The notes: a model not told the origin generated them from the sequence alone. Positions 1 through 5,705 are shown, counted from the stretch's first letter. The stretch: 7,981 nucleotides of DNA from an uncultured Treponema sp. (GCA_934699065.1 CAKUWD010000129.1:1-7981); one strand, 5' to 3'. Program-made: numbers and translations.

Positions 1-956
1 TGGTTCGCGGACAGAAGCTTCCTATTTTCTCTGGAAATGGTTTGCCTCATAACAAGCTTGCCGCTCAGATCATCCGCCAGGCAAAGCTTCGTAACAGTAA
101 CGAAAAGTTCGTTATGGTTTTTGCAGGAATGGGTATTAAATACGACGTTGCAAAATTCTTCGTAGATACTTTTGAAGAGTCCGGAGTTCTCGCAAATGTA
201 GTTATGTTCCAGAGCCTTGCCGACGCCCCTTCTATTGAACGTATTATTACACCGCGTTGTGCCCTTACAGCCGCAGAGTATCTTGCCTTTGAAAAGGGAA
301 TGCACGTTCTTGTTGTTATGACAGATATGACAAACTACTGCGAGGCTCTGCGTGAAATTTCTACAACCCGCGGAGAAGTTCCTGGACGTAAAGGCTATCC
401 TGGATATCTTTATTCTGATTTGGCCGAGCTCTACGAGCGTGCCGGTCGTGTAAAGGGTAGCGAAGGTTCAATTACTCAGATTCCAATTCTTACAATGCCA
501 AATGATGATATTTCCCATCCGATTCCAGACCTTACAGGTTACATCACAGAAGGTCAGATTGTACTTGGCCGTGAACTTGCTCAGCAGGGAATCTATCCGC
601 CTGTTTCGGGACTTCCAAGCCTTAGCCGACTTATGAAAGATGGTATTGGACCTGACATGACCCGCGAAGATCATGCAAATGTTTCAAGCCAGCTTTTTGC
701 AAGCTACTCAAAGGTAAAGTCAATCCGAAACCTTGCAGCAATTATTGGTGAAGAAGAACTCAGCGAGCTCGACCGAGCATACCTGCATTTTGGTGAGCGG
801 CTGGAAAAAGAATTCTTTGGTCAGGGTGAATACGAAGATCGTACAATCGAACAGACTCTCGATCTTGGCTGGAAAATTCTGGCAGAACTTCCTCGCGAAG
901 AACTCACCCGAATCAAGCCTGAGTTCATTGAGAAATATTTACCTAAAGAGGAATAG
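1..956 (+). CDS. atpB: V-type ATPase subunit B, C-terminal 317 residues (5' end outside window)
   Basis: Non-catalytic nucleotide-binding B subunit of the V1 (A1-type) head of the membrane ATPase, which couples ATP hydrolysis or synthesis to H+ or Na+ movement. The frame is open from base 3 and starts with VRGQKLPIFSGNGLPHNKLA, the family's degenerate P-loop region; the upstream part is missing, so the TTG at 42 is not the start. Other family signatures are the FAGMGIKYD segment, SLADAPSIERIITPR, the VVMTDMTNYCEALREIS block and PGRKGYPGYLYSDLA, followed by a helical C-terminal domain ending KYLPKEE. Family members are about 430-470 residues, so roughly the last 70% is present. Next downstream is atpD, the usual A-B-D order. 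The stop at 954-956 is followed within 4 nt by a palindromic repeat. Identification is secure. Confidence 0.97.
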   Translation, partial: VRGQKLPIFSGNGLPHNKLAAQIIRQAKLRNSNEKFVMVFAGMGIKYDVAKFFVDTFEESGVLANVVMFQSLADAPSIERIITPRCALTAAEYLAFEKGMHVLVVMTDMTNYCEALREISTTRGEVPGRKGYPGYLYSDLAELYERAGRVKGSEGSITQIPILTMPNDDISHPIPDLTGYITEGQIVLGRELAQQGIYPPVSGLPSLSRLMKDGIGPDMTREDHANVSSQLFASYSKVKSIRNLAAIIGEEELSELDRAYLHFGERLEKEFFGQGEYEDRTIEQTLDLGWKILAELPREELTRIKPEFIEKYLPKEE

Positions 957-959
957 CAC

Positions 960-1026
960 CGGTGGTTGAGCTTGTCGAAACCACCTTATAAGACGACTGC
1001 GGTAGTTTCGACAGGCTCAACCACCG
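960..1026. repeat. Long palindromic intergenic repeat between atpB and atpD
   Basis: Two 26-bp arms, 960-985 and 1001-1026, are inverted copies matching at 24 of 26 positions and separated by 15 bp. Each arm has the form GGTGGTTGAG...TCGAAACYACC and can form its own small hairpin (outer stem GGTGGTT/AACCACC). It fills most of the 85-nt gap. As RNA it would fold into one long stem between two cotranscribed ATPase genes. There is no T-tract after it, so a classical intrinsic terminator is unlikely; it could attenuate or protect 3' ends. It belongs to the same family as the repeats at 1689-1728 and 3877-3963. Confidence 0.9.
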
Positions 1027-1041
1027 TATTAGAAGTTAACT

Positions 1042-1665
1042 ATGGCAAGACTTAATATCGCACCAACAAAATCAAACCTTCTCATGATGAAAGAGCAGCT
1101 GGCAGTTTCGACAAACGGCTATGAACTGCTCGAAGAAAAAAGAGAGATTCTTGTTCGAGAGCTCATGCATCTTGTAGAACGCGTAAAGCTTCTGGAAAAA
1201 GATATTGATGAGGCTGTTGCTAAAGCGTATCCGGCCTTTAAGAGAATGCTTATGATTGACGGTGCAGATCAGATTGAACGCATTTCTCATGCTGTTCATT
1301 ATGATTTTGATTTTACCGAAAAGTGTGTAAATATAGGCGGTATGTCTTTTCCAACAATTGATGTAATTATGCCGGAAAAAGAATTGTTTTATTCTTTTGT
1401 AGGAACTGATGCCAATATGGATGCTACCATAAACAGTTTTTTTGAACTGCTGCTTCTGCTTACTCAAATGGCTTCCATACGAACGATAGTTTGGCGACTT
1501 GCCGAAGAGGTTAGAAAAACACAGCGTCGTGTAAACGCACTCGATAAAATGATTATACCTCAGGCAAAAGAAACTAAGGCATATATTGAAAGTGCACTCG
1601 AGGAACGCGACCGCGAGAATGTCTTTGTACTGAAGGCTTTGAAAAAGAAAAATTCACGTAAATAA
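1042..1665 (+). CDS. atpD: V-type ATPase subunit D (central rotor stalk)
   Basis: Encodes the 207-residue D subunit, the long antiparallel coiled-coil shaft that turns inside the A3B3 head and links it to the membrane rotor. The N-terminus MARLNIAPTKSNLL matches the family opening (APT-S-L), which fixes the start at 1042. A long helix covers about residues 10-65, a variable globular middle about 70-125, and the C-terminal helix about 135-200 carries the family signature RRVNALDKMIIPQ plus a basic tail. Length is typical. A weak Shine-Dalgarno AGAAG lies at 1031-1035, just after the palindromic repeat. It probably shares a transcript with atpB. Genes for the membrane subunits I and K, which follow D in the Treponema and Borrelia operons I recall, are not next to it. 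Confidence 0.95.
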   Translation: MARLNIAPTKSNLLMMKEQLAVSTNGYELLEEKREILVRELMHLVERVKLLEKDIDEAVAKAYPAFKRMLMIDGADQIERISHAVHYDFDFTEKCVNIGGMSFPTIDVIMPEKELFYSFVGTDANMDATINSFFELLLLLTQMASIRTIVWRLAEEVRKTQRRVNALDKMIIPQAKETKAYIESALEERDRENVFVLKALKKKNSRK

Positions 1666-1681
1666 AATTCCGTGTTATAAT
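1653..1681 (+). promoter_or_regulatory. Candidate extended -10 promoter for the usp-dnaJ pair
   Basis: TTCACG (1653-1658, 4 of 6 to TTGACA), a 17-bp spacer, then TGT-TATAAT (TGn at 1673-1675, consensus -10 at 1676-1681). The -35 overlaps the last codons of atpD. Predicted start is near 1688, just before the palindromic repeat at 1689, so that repeat would form most of the usp 5' leader. Prediction from sequence only. Confidence 0.5.
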
Positions 1682-1688
1682 AAATTAG

Positions 1689-1728
1689 CCGGTGGTTGAG
1701 TGCCGTGCAAACGGCGTATCGAAACCAC
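1689..1728 (+). repeat. Palindromic intergenic repeat in the usp leader
   Basis: Second locus of the family. The outer stem is GTGGTT (1692-1697) with AACCAC (1723-1728); an inner stem GCCGT (1702-1706) pairs with ACGGC (1711-1715) around a GCAA loop. It keeps the family ends GGTTGAG and TCGAAACCAC, but the centre differs from the other copies. It lies between a predicted start near 1688 and the usp ribosome binding site (GAGG, 1736-1739), so the hairpin would sit at the 5' end of the usp mRNA, where it could affect stability or translation. Confidence 0.85.
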
Positions 1729-1743
1729 ATTTATTGAGGTTAC

Positions 1744-2241
1744 ATGTCAAAATCTTTTTTCAAAAAAATGATTGTCGCAGTAAATGGTCATCGTTCGTCG
1801 ATTCATTCGGCGATGTATGCAATTATGATGGCCCGTTCCTATAATATCGAAATCAAATTTATTTACGTTGTTGATACTGCAACCGTAAAATATCTTTCCA
1901 TGAACAAGTTTCTGGTTTCAGATGAACGCTATGATTACGAAGAGCGTCTTAAAGAAGATGGAGAACGTTATCTGGCCTATGCCCAGATGCTTGCCGGATC
2001 TAAGGGTATAAAGTGCCAGACGGAGCTGCGCAGTGGTGGTGTTTTTACGGAGATTTTGCGCGCGGCAGATGAATACGAAGCTGACCTTATAATCCTTGGT
2101 GGAAATGAATCTGATGCCGAAAAACATCATGTAAAACGTAATGTTCTTTCATCTGATCAGAATGAAGTACTTGCTCATTCGAAATGTCCGGTAATGATTA
2201 TCCAGAAAACTGATATTGAAAAAATCTTCAAAATATTTTAA
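1744..2241 (+). CDS. UspA-family (universal stress protein) domain protein with a degenerate nucleotide loop
   Basis: A 165-residue cytoplasmic protein with the alpha/beta Usp fold. Strand 1 is KKMIVAVNGHRSSIHSAMYAI (residues 7-27), strand 2 IKFIYVVD (37-44), then an acidic helix (60-80), the ADLIILGG strand (113-120), and C-terminal NEVLAHSKCPVMIIQK (140-155), which matches the typical VL-H--CPV-VV ending. The ATP-binding pattern G-x2-G-x9-G-S/T is not kept: after GG119-120 comes NESDAEKHH, and SS (136-137) replaces the usual GS. ATP binding is therefore doubtful, as in non-nucleotide-binding Usp members. Start supported by GAGG at 1736-1739, 4 nt before ATG. It is 15 nt upstream of the J-domain gene and probably in one operon with it. 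Specific role unknown. Confidence 0.82.
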   Translation: MSKSFFKKMIVAVNGHRSSIHSAMYAIMMARSYNIEIKFIYVVDTATVKYLSMNKFLVSDERYDYEERLKEDGERYLAYAQMLAGSKGIKCQTELRSGGVFTEILRAADEYEADLIILGGNESDAEKHHVKRNVLSSDQNEVLAHSKCPVMIIQKTDIEKIFKIF

Positions 2242-2256
2242 ATATTAAACTCAATA

Positions 2257-3009
2257 ATGAAAGATTTTTATAAGATTCTTGGAGTGCGTTCTAATGCCAC
2301 TCTGGCAGAGATTAAACGTTCTTACCGTGAAAAAGTAAAGCTTCTCCATCCAGATCTCTCTGGTGATCCGACTCTTCGTGATGAATTTAATGAAGTAGTT
2401 CAGGCATATCGGGTTCTTTCAGATGCCCGCCAGCGATCAATTTTCGATGAATCTTTCTTTATCCGTATCAAGCGTTCCTATAAAAATGCAGATACCTTCA
2501 ATTATTACGACTGGCTTTCTGCCCGTGACGATGAGGAAAGCCGTGCCAAGCTGATTTTTTATACTCTTATGCATCAGAAAGAAGATGAAGCTGTTGCCGA
2601 GTTTAAGCGCATGCAGATGAATCATGCTGACTTCAGTTTGAAAAAATGGTTTACCCGGGAAGATTTTATGGATTACGGCTATATTCTTGCAGAAGAGCTT
2701 GTAATCCGCGGTGAATACTACGATGCAATAATTCTTCTCGAACAGATTATTCAGATGGAATATTCTTACCATTATTTCTATCTTTTCTTTCCAGAAGTAA
2801 TTGATTTTACTTTAAATATTCTCAAGAAAAATATAGACGGCGTAATTTCCGACGAGCTTGCCCTGGATGTATTTGAACGCGCCCTGGATCTTAATCTTGG
2901 AGTCAAAAACGACGCCTTTTTTCTGCGAAAAATGAGTGAAGAATACCGCCGTCTTGGTGATATAACTACCGCAGAAATCTGCTTACGCGAATCAGAAAAA
3001 CGTATGTAG
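2257..3009 (+). CDS. Short J-domain (DnaJ-like) co-chaperone with a helical C-terminal region
   Basis: A 250-residue class C (type III) J-protein. The N-terminal J domain spans about residues 2-65: DFYKILGV, a basic helix II (KRSYREKVKLL), the HPD tripeptide at 31-33 that stimulates DnaK ATPase, and a helix III ending AYRVLSDARQRSIFDE. The G/F region, zinc finger and client-binding domains of true DnaJ are absent, so this is not dnaJ itself. Residues about 100-250 are helical, with TPR-like pairs (RGEYYDAIILLEQII; EEYRRLGDITTAEICLRESE), suggesting a protein-binding surface. No signal peptide or membrane segment is seen. The start is fixed by the J-domain opening; no Shine-Dalgarno is evident, so it may rely on translation coupled to the usp gene 15 nt upstream. 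Client and pathway unknown. Confidence 0.87.
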   Translation: MKDFYKILGVRSNATLAEIKRSYREKVKLLHPDLSGDPTLRDEFNEVVQAYRVLSDARQRSIFDESFFIRIKRSYKNADTFNYYDWLSARDDEESRAKLIFYTLMHQKEDEAVAEFKRMQMNHADFSLKKWFTREDFMDYGYILAEELVIRGEYYDAIILLEQIIQMEYSYHYFYLFFPEVIDFTLNILKKNIDGVISDELALDVFERALDLNLGVKNDAFFLRKMSEEYRRLGDITTAEICLRESEKRM

Positions 3010-3015
3010 GCCGAA

Positions 3016-3043
3016 GTACAGCTAGCCTCTGTGTCATTTTTTT
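3016..3043 (+). terminator. Weak candidate intrinsic terminator after the J-domain gene
   Basis: GTACAG (3016-3021) can pair with CTGTGT (3029-3034) using two G-U pairs and a 7-nt loop, followed 2 nt later by seven Ts (3037-3043). The stem is short and weak. Position is right: it follows the stop at 3009 and precedes the predicted map promoter. Confidence 0.3.
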
Positions 3044-3081
3044 CGATTGCAGGGCATGTTAGTGAAATCTAACGCAAACTA

Positions 3082-3110
3082 TAGCCATAATTTATACAAA
3101 GTGTTATTAT
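3082..3110 (+). promoter_or_regulatory. Candidate extended -10 promoter for map, predicted leaderless
   Basis: TAGCCA (3082-3087, 4 of 6 to TTGACA), a 17-bp spacer, TGT (3102-3104) and TATTAT (3105-3110, 5 of 6). The -10 ends 7 nt before the map ATG at 3118, so transcription would begin at or next to the start codon. No Shine-Dalgarno is present in this stretch. A short GTTAG/CTAAC inverted repeat lies upstream at 3058-3073, of unknown meaning. Confidence 0.45.
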
Positions 3111-3117
3111 TCTATTT

Positions 3118-3876
3118 ATGATTCAACTTAAAACACCAGAACAAATTGCCGGTATCCGCAAAGTATGTCATATTACTGCCGACATGTTTAATGAACTTAT
3201 TCCAAAAGTAAAAGCCGGAATGTCTACAAAGCAGGTAGACGATATGTTTAAAGATTATATGATTTCCCATGGTGGAAAGCCTGCCTGGTGGCGTGAAGAT
3301 TTCCCTGGAGCTACCTGTATCAGTATCAATAACGAAGTAATCCACGGAATCCCTTCAAAAAAACGCATCATTAAAGACGGCGACCTGGTAAGTATCGACG
3401 TAGGTATCGATATGGACGGCTACATCAGTGATACAACCCATTCTCTTTTGATTGGAAACGTAAATCCTAAGGTTCGTAAGCTTCAGGAAGTTACTGCAGA
3501 ATGTCTGCGTGCCGGTATTGCAGCCTGCGTTGTTGGCAACCGCATCAGCGACATCGCAAATGCCGTTTACGAAATTGCAGACCGAAACGGTTACGGCGTT
3601 GTTTATGATTACTGCGGACACGGAGTAGGGCTTGATGTTCACGAAGATCCAAGCGTTCCAAACTGTCCTTTCCGAGGTCAGAATCCAAGAATCAAACCTG
3701 GTATGGTTCTTGCAATTGAGCCTATGATTAACCTCGGTGTAGCAGATGTAGAAACTGCAGATGACGGCTGGACTGTTCTTACCTGCGACGGTAAGGTAAG
3801 CTGCCACGAAGAGCACACAGTAGCAGTTTTCGAAGACCACACCGAAGTCCTCACCGCCCTGGACTATAAAAAATAA
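3118..3876 (+). CDS. map: Type I methionine aminopeptidase
   Basis: Removes the initiator Met from new proteins when the second residue is small, after deformylation, at the ribosome in the cytoplasm. The 252-residue pita-bread fold is complete. Metal ligands are D94 (VSIDVG), D105 (YISDTTHS), H168 (CGHGVG), E201 (LAIEPM) and E232 (EEHTVAVF); substrate histidines are H76 (IHGIPS) and H175 (DVHEDPSVPN). These all sit 3 residues earlier than in the 264-residue E. coli enzyme, so no gaps occur across the core. There is no N-terminal zinc-finger extension, so this is the short bacterial form (type Ia). The N-terminus MIQLKTPEQIAGIRK fits the family and supports this ATG. The gene looks monocistronic, with its own promoter and palindromic repeats directly after the stop. 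Confidence 0.97.
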   Translation: MIQLKTPEQIAGIRKVCHITADMFNELIPKVKAGMSTKQVDDMFKDYMISHGGKPAWWREDFPGATCISINNEVIHGIPSKKRIIKDGDLVSIDVGIDMDGYISDTTHSLLIGNVNPKVRKLQEVTAECLRAGIAACVVGNRISDIANAVYEIADRNGYGVVYDYCGHGVGLDVHEDPSVPNCPFRGQNPRIKPGMVLAIEPMINLGVADVETADDGWTVLTCDGKVSCHEEHTVAVFEDHTEVLTALDYKK

Positions 3877-3915
3877 GGTGATTTCGATACACCGCTTCGC
3901 GGTTACTCAATCACC
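3877..3915 (-). repeat. Palindromic intergenic repeat directly after map
   Basis: Family copy in reverse orientation. The outer stem GGTGAT (3877-3882) pairs with ATCACC (3910-3915) and the inner stem ACCGC (3891-3895) with GCGGT (3899-3903) around a TTC loop. Compared with other copies, GGTGGT/ACCACC has become GGTGAT/ATCACC, a paired change that keeps the stem. It begins at the base after the map stop codon. Confidence 0.85.
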
Positions 3916-3963
3916 GGTGGTTGGAGTAGTACGGTGCTAAAGCACCTATCGTATCGAAACCAC
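3914..3963 (+). repeat. Palindromic intergenic repeat upstream of htrA
   Basis: Family copy in forward orientation, abutting the previous one head to head (2-base overlap). The outer stem GTGGTT (3917-3922) pairs with AACCAC (3958-3963). The inner stem GGTGC (3933-3937) pairs with GCACC (3942-3946) around a TAAA loop. The ends CCGGTGGTTG and TATCGAAACCAC are shared with the 1689 copy; the centre is longer and different. Confidence 0.85.
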
Positions 3964-3984
3964 AAAAATAAGAAAACATTTATG

Positions 3985-4013
3985 TTACCTTTTCTCAAAA
4001 TTTTAGTTATATT
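3985..4013 (+). promoter_or_regulatory. Candidate htrA promoter
   Basis: TTACCT (3985-3990, 3 of 6) and TATATT (4008-4013, 5 of 6) with a 17-bp spacer give a start near 4020. The match is moderate. The spacer holds the left arm of the 14-bp inverted repeat (3994-4007). A small palindrome AACAT-TT-ATGTT (3975-3986) overlaps the -35. Both would suit a regulator acting on htrA. Confidence 0.35.
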
Positions 4014-4052
4014 TAACGTAAGCGCTAACAAAAAAATTACTAAAATTTTGAG
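3994..4052. promoter_or_regulatory. Perfect 14-bp inverted repeat around the htrA promoter and leader
   Basis: CTCAAAATTTTAGT (3994-4007) recurs as its exact reverse complement at 4039-4052, with a 31-bp spacer holding the candidate -10 and an AGCGCT palindrome (4021-4026) at the centre of symmetry. Each arm has an AAAATTTT core, so each is nearly a palindrome by itself, with centres 45 bp apart. The right arm overlaps the AGGAG ribosome binding site (4051-4055). It could be a pair of operators, or, if transcription starts further upstream, an RNA stem that hides the ribosome binding site. Confidence 0.6.
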
Positions 4053-4063
4053 GAGACATAGAT

Positions 4064-5512
4064 ATGAAAAAACTTAGAAAGGTACTTGCAGCAGCCTCAA
4101 TGCTGCTTTTGCTCTCTGCTTCACTTTTTGCAGACCCTCCTAGAAAAACAGCAGATTCTTCATTAAGTGTAGTAGAAGCACTTCAGAATTCCTTCCGTTC
4201 AATCAGTAATACAATGCTTCCTGCCGTTGTAGAAGTTGATGTTACTGAAACAAAAACTTATACAGATCCTTTTGGAGGAATGTCAAGTCCATTTGAATTC
4301 TTCTTTGGTCCACGAGGAAGAGACAACGAAGGTAACGACAACAAAAAAAATCAGCGTGAATATGAATCAAAAGGACTTGGTTCTGGTGTAATTGTACGCA
4401 AAACCGGAAATACTTATTATGTACTTACAAATAATCATGTTGCCGGTTCAGCTACAAAAATCAGTATCAAACTAAATGATGAGCGCGAGTTTGAAGGAAA
4501 ACTTGTCGGTGCTGACAGCCGCATCGATGTTGCGCTTGTTTCTTTTGAATCAAAAGACAGCACAATTCCAGTAGCAACTCTCGGAGATTCCGACAAAGTT
4601 CAGCCGGGAGATATCTGTCTTGCCTTTGGTGCTCCTCTTGGTTACAGCCAGTCTGTTACTCAGGGTATTGTAAGTGCAGTAGGCCGTTCAGAAAGCCATA
4701 TGTCAGCAATCAGTGATTACATTCAGACAGATGCTGCAATCAATCAGGGTAACTCTGGTGGTCCTCTTGTAAATATCTATGGTGAAGTAATCGGAATTAA
4801 TACCTGGATTGCTTCAGCTTCAGGTGGATCAGTAGGCCTTGGATTTGCAATCCCAATTAATAATCTTAAGTCTGCAATCGATTCTTTCATCAAGAAGGGT
4901 AAGGTTGTTTATGGTTGGGTAGGAGTTTCTCTTGTTGATATTACCAGCGAATATAAAGAAGAACTTGGAGTAGGTGATACAGTAGGTGCCTTTGCAGCAG
5001 AAGTATTCTCTAACTCTCCAGCATTCAAGGGTGGAATCAAACCTGGTGATTATATCATAGAAGTAAACGGCAAGAAGGTAAAATCTACAAATCAGCTTGT
5101 GCGCGATATTGGAAGCCTCGAAGCAGGCTCTACTGCAAACTTTACAGTAATCCGTGGCGGTAAGAAGCTTACTGATATTGTAGTTAAGATTGAAGAGCGC
5201 GCTAACGAAAGCGACATCAACAACAGCCGCATGTGGCCTGGCTTTATTGCAAGTCCTCTTACAGACAAGGCCCGCGAGCAGCTCAAGATTGACGACAAGA
5301 AAATCAAGGGTGTAATTGCAACTAACGTAGAAGAAAAATCTCCTGCAGCAAGTCTCCGCATTCAGAACGGCGACGTTATCACTGCAGTAAACGGCAAGAA
5401 GGTTACAAACCTGGCCGAGTTCTACGAAGAACTTGCCGCAGCCCAGAAGTCTGTAAACTTCGACATCTACAGTAACGGCGGTACAATTACCACTGGAACT
5501 TATAGGTTCTAG
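4064..5512 (+). CDS. htrA: HtrA/DegP-family periplasmic serine protease with two PDZ domains
   Basis: Degrades or refolds damaged envelope proteins. The 482-residue precursor has a Sec signal peptide (KKLRK, hydrophobic core to about residue 22, likely cut after A23); no lipobox Cys is seen, so it is soluble or remains anchored. A disordered regulatory LA-loop-like segment, residues 64-102, contains FEFFFGP and a charged N/D/K stretch. The trypsin-like domain (about 40-275) has a full triad: H125 (TNNHV), D155 (DSRIDVALV) and S231 (QGNSGGPL). PDZ1 spans about 283-377 (GWVGVSL; GIKPGDYIIEVNGKKV) and PDZ2 about 390-480 (RIQNGDVITAVNGKKV). Size and layout match DegP/DegQ. AGGAG at 4051-4055, 8 nt before ATG, fixes the start. 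The last codons (AGG TTC TAG) fall inside a heptamer repeat array, so the extreme C-terminus may be repeat-derived. Probably monocistronic. Confidence 0.95.
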   Translation: MKKLRKVLAAASMLLLLSASLFADPPRKTADSSLSVVEALQNSFRSISNTMLPAVVEVDVTETKTYTDPFGGMSSPFEFFFGPRGRDNEGNDNKKNQREYESKGLGSGVIVRKTGNTYYVLTNNHVAGSATKISIKLNDEREFEGKLVGADSRIDVALVSFESKDSTIPVATLGDSDKVQPGDICLAFGAPLGYSQSVTQGIVSAVGRSESHMSAISDYIQTDAAINQGNSGGPLVNIYGEVIGINTWIASASGGSVGLGFAIPINNLKSAIDSFIKKGKVVYGWVGVSLVDITSEYKEELGVGDTVGAFAAEVFSNSPAFKGGIKPGDYIIEVNGKKVKSTNQLVRDIGSLEAGSTANFTVIRGGKKLTDIVVKIEERANESDINNSRMWPGFIASPLTDKAREQLKIDDKKIKGVIATNVEEKSPAASLRIQNGDVITAVNGKKVTNLAEFYEELAAAQKSVNFDIYSNGGTITTGTYRF

Positions 5513-5560
5513 GTTGGAGGTTTTAGGTTAGAGGTTTTAGGTTCTAGCTTCTAGGGAGTA
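5505..5560 (+). repeat. Degenerate heptamer tandem array (GGTTNTA-type), eight units
   Basis: Read in steps of seven from 5505 the units are GGTTCTA, GGTTGGA, GGTTTTA, GGTTAGA, GGTTTTA, GGTTCTA, GCTTCTA and GGGAGTA. The phase is unbroken for 56 bp. The first unit lies inside the htrA reading frame and supplies most of its stop codon. The array forms the left arm of a larger inverted structure whose right arm is at 5651-5692. Confidence 0.85.
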
Positions 5561-5650
5561 GGGGGATGTCTCCCCCTCGCTCCAACCGCCTGCGGCGTTT
5601 TCCGCTACCCCCTCTGCGGGCTCAAACGCCGCCCGCAACGCCTGCTCAAC
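5560..5650. repeat. GC-rich core of the htrA-purL intergenic element with alternative hairpins
   Basis: It opens with a perfect hairpin AGGGGGA (5560-5566), loop TGTC, TCCCCCT (5571-5577). Further on, GCGGCGTTT (5592-5600) pairs exactly with AAACGCCGC (5624-5632), while TGCGGGC (5615-5621) pairs exactly with GCCCGCA (5631-5637); these two exclude each other. CGCC-TGC-GGCG (5587-5597) is a further small stem. Base composition is far richer in G+C than the surrounding DNA. No open frame or T-tract is seen. It may be the inside of a dispersed non-coding element or a structured transcript end of htrA. Confidence 0.6.
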
Positions 5651-5692
5651 CTAACACCTAACACCTAACACCTAACACCTAACACCTATAAC
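5651..5692 (+). repeat. Tandem heptamer array, five exact CTAACAC units plus one variant
   Basis: CTAACAC is repeated exactly five times (5651-5685), followed by CTATAAC (5686-5692); a stray sixth CTAACAC occurs at 5710-5716. On the other strand the unit reads GTGTTAG, or in another phase GGTGTTA, one base from the GGTTTTA of the left array. The two arrays are therefore imperfect inverted partners flanking the GC-rich core. Confidence 0.9.
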
Positions 5693-5705
5693 CTGATCCT
5701 TCCTA

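Noticed and set aside
42..956. TTG at 42 as the start of atpB
   Set aside because: The frame is open upstream and codes for conserved V-ATPase B residues (VRGQKLPIFSG), so the gene simply enters from outside the window.
1101..1120. Repeat-like AGTTTCGACA inside atpD
   Set aside because: Only 10 bases match the family arm, there is no partner arm, and it encodes conserved-looking D-subunit residues; treated as chance.
2232..2246. AATATTT/AAATATT inverted repeat between usp and the J-domain gene
   Set aside because: Pure A/T with a one-base centre across a stop codon, followed by no T-tract; too weak and too likely by chance in A/T-rich DNA.
4011..4052. CIRCE (HrcA) heat-shock operator upstream of htrA
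   Set aside because: The consensus TTAGCACTC-N9-GAGTGCTAA is not present; only a short GCGCTAAC stretch is similar. The dyad found is AT-rich and unrelated.
5560..5577. AGGGGGA/TCCCCCT hairpin as an intrinsic terminator for htrA
   Set aside because: The stem is perfect but is followed by CGCTCC rather than a T-tract, so only a structural role can be claimed.
5651..5692. CRISPR-like array
   Set aside because: Units are 7 bp and contiguous with no spacers; this is a simple tandem repeat.
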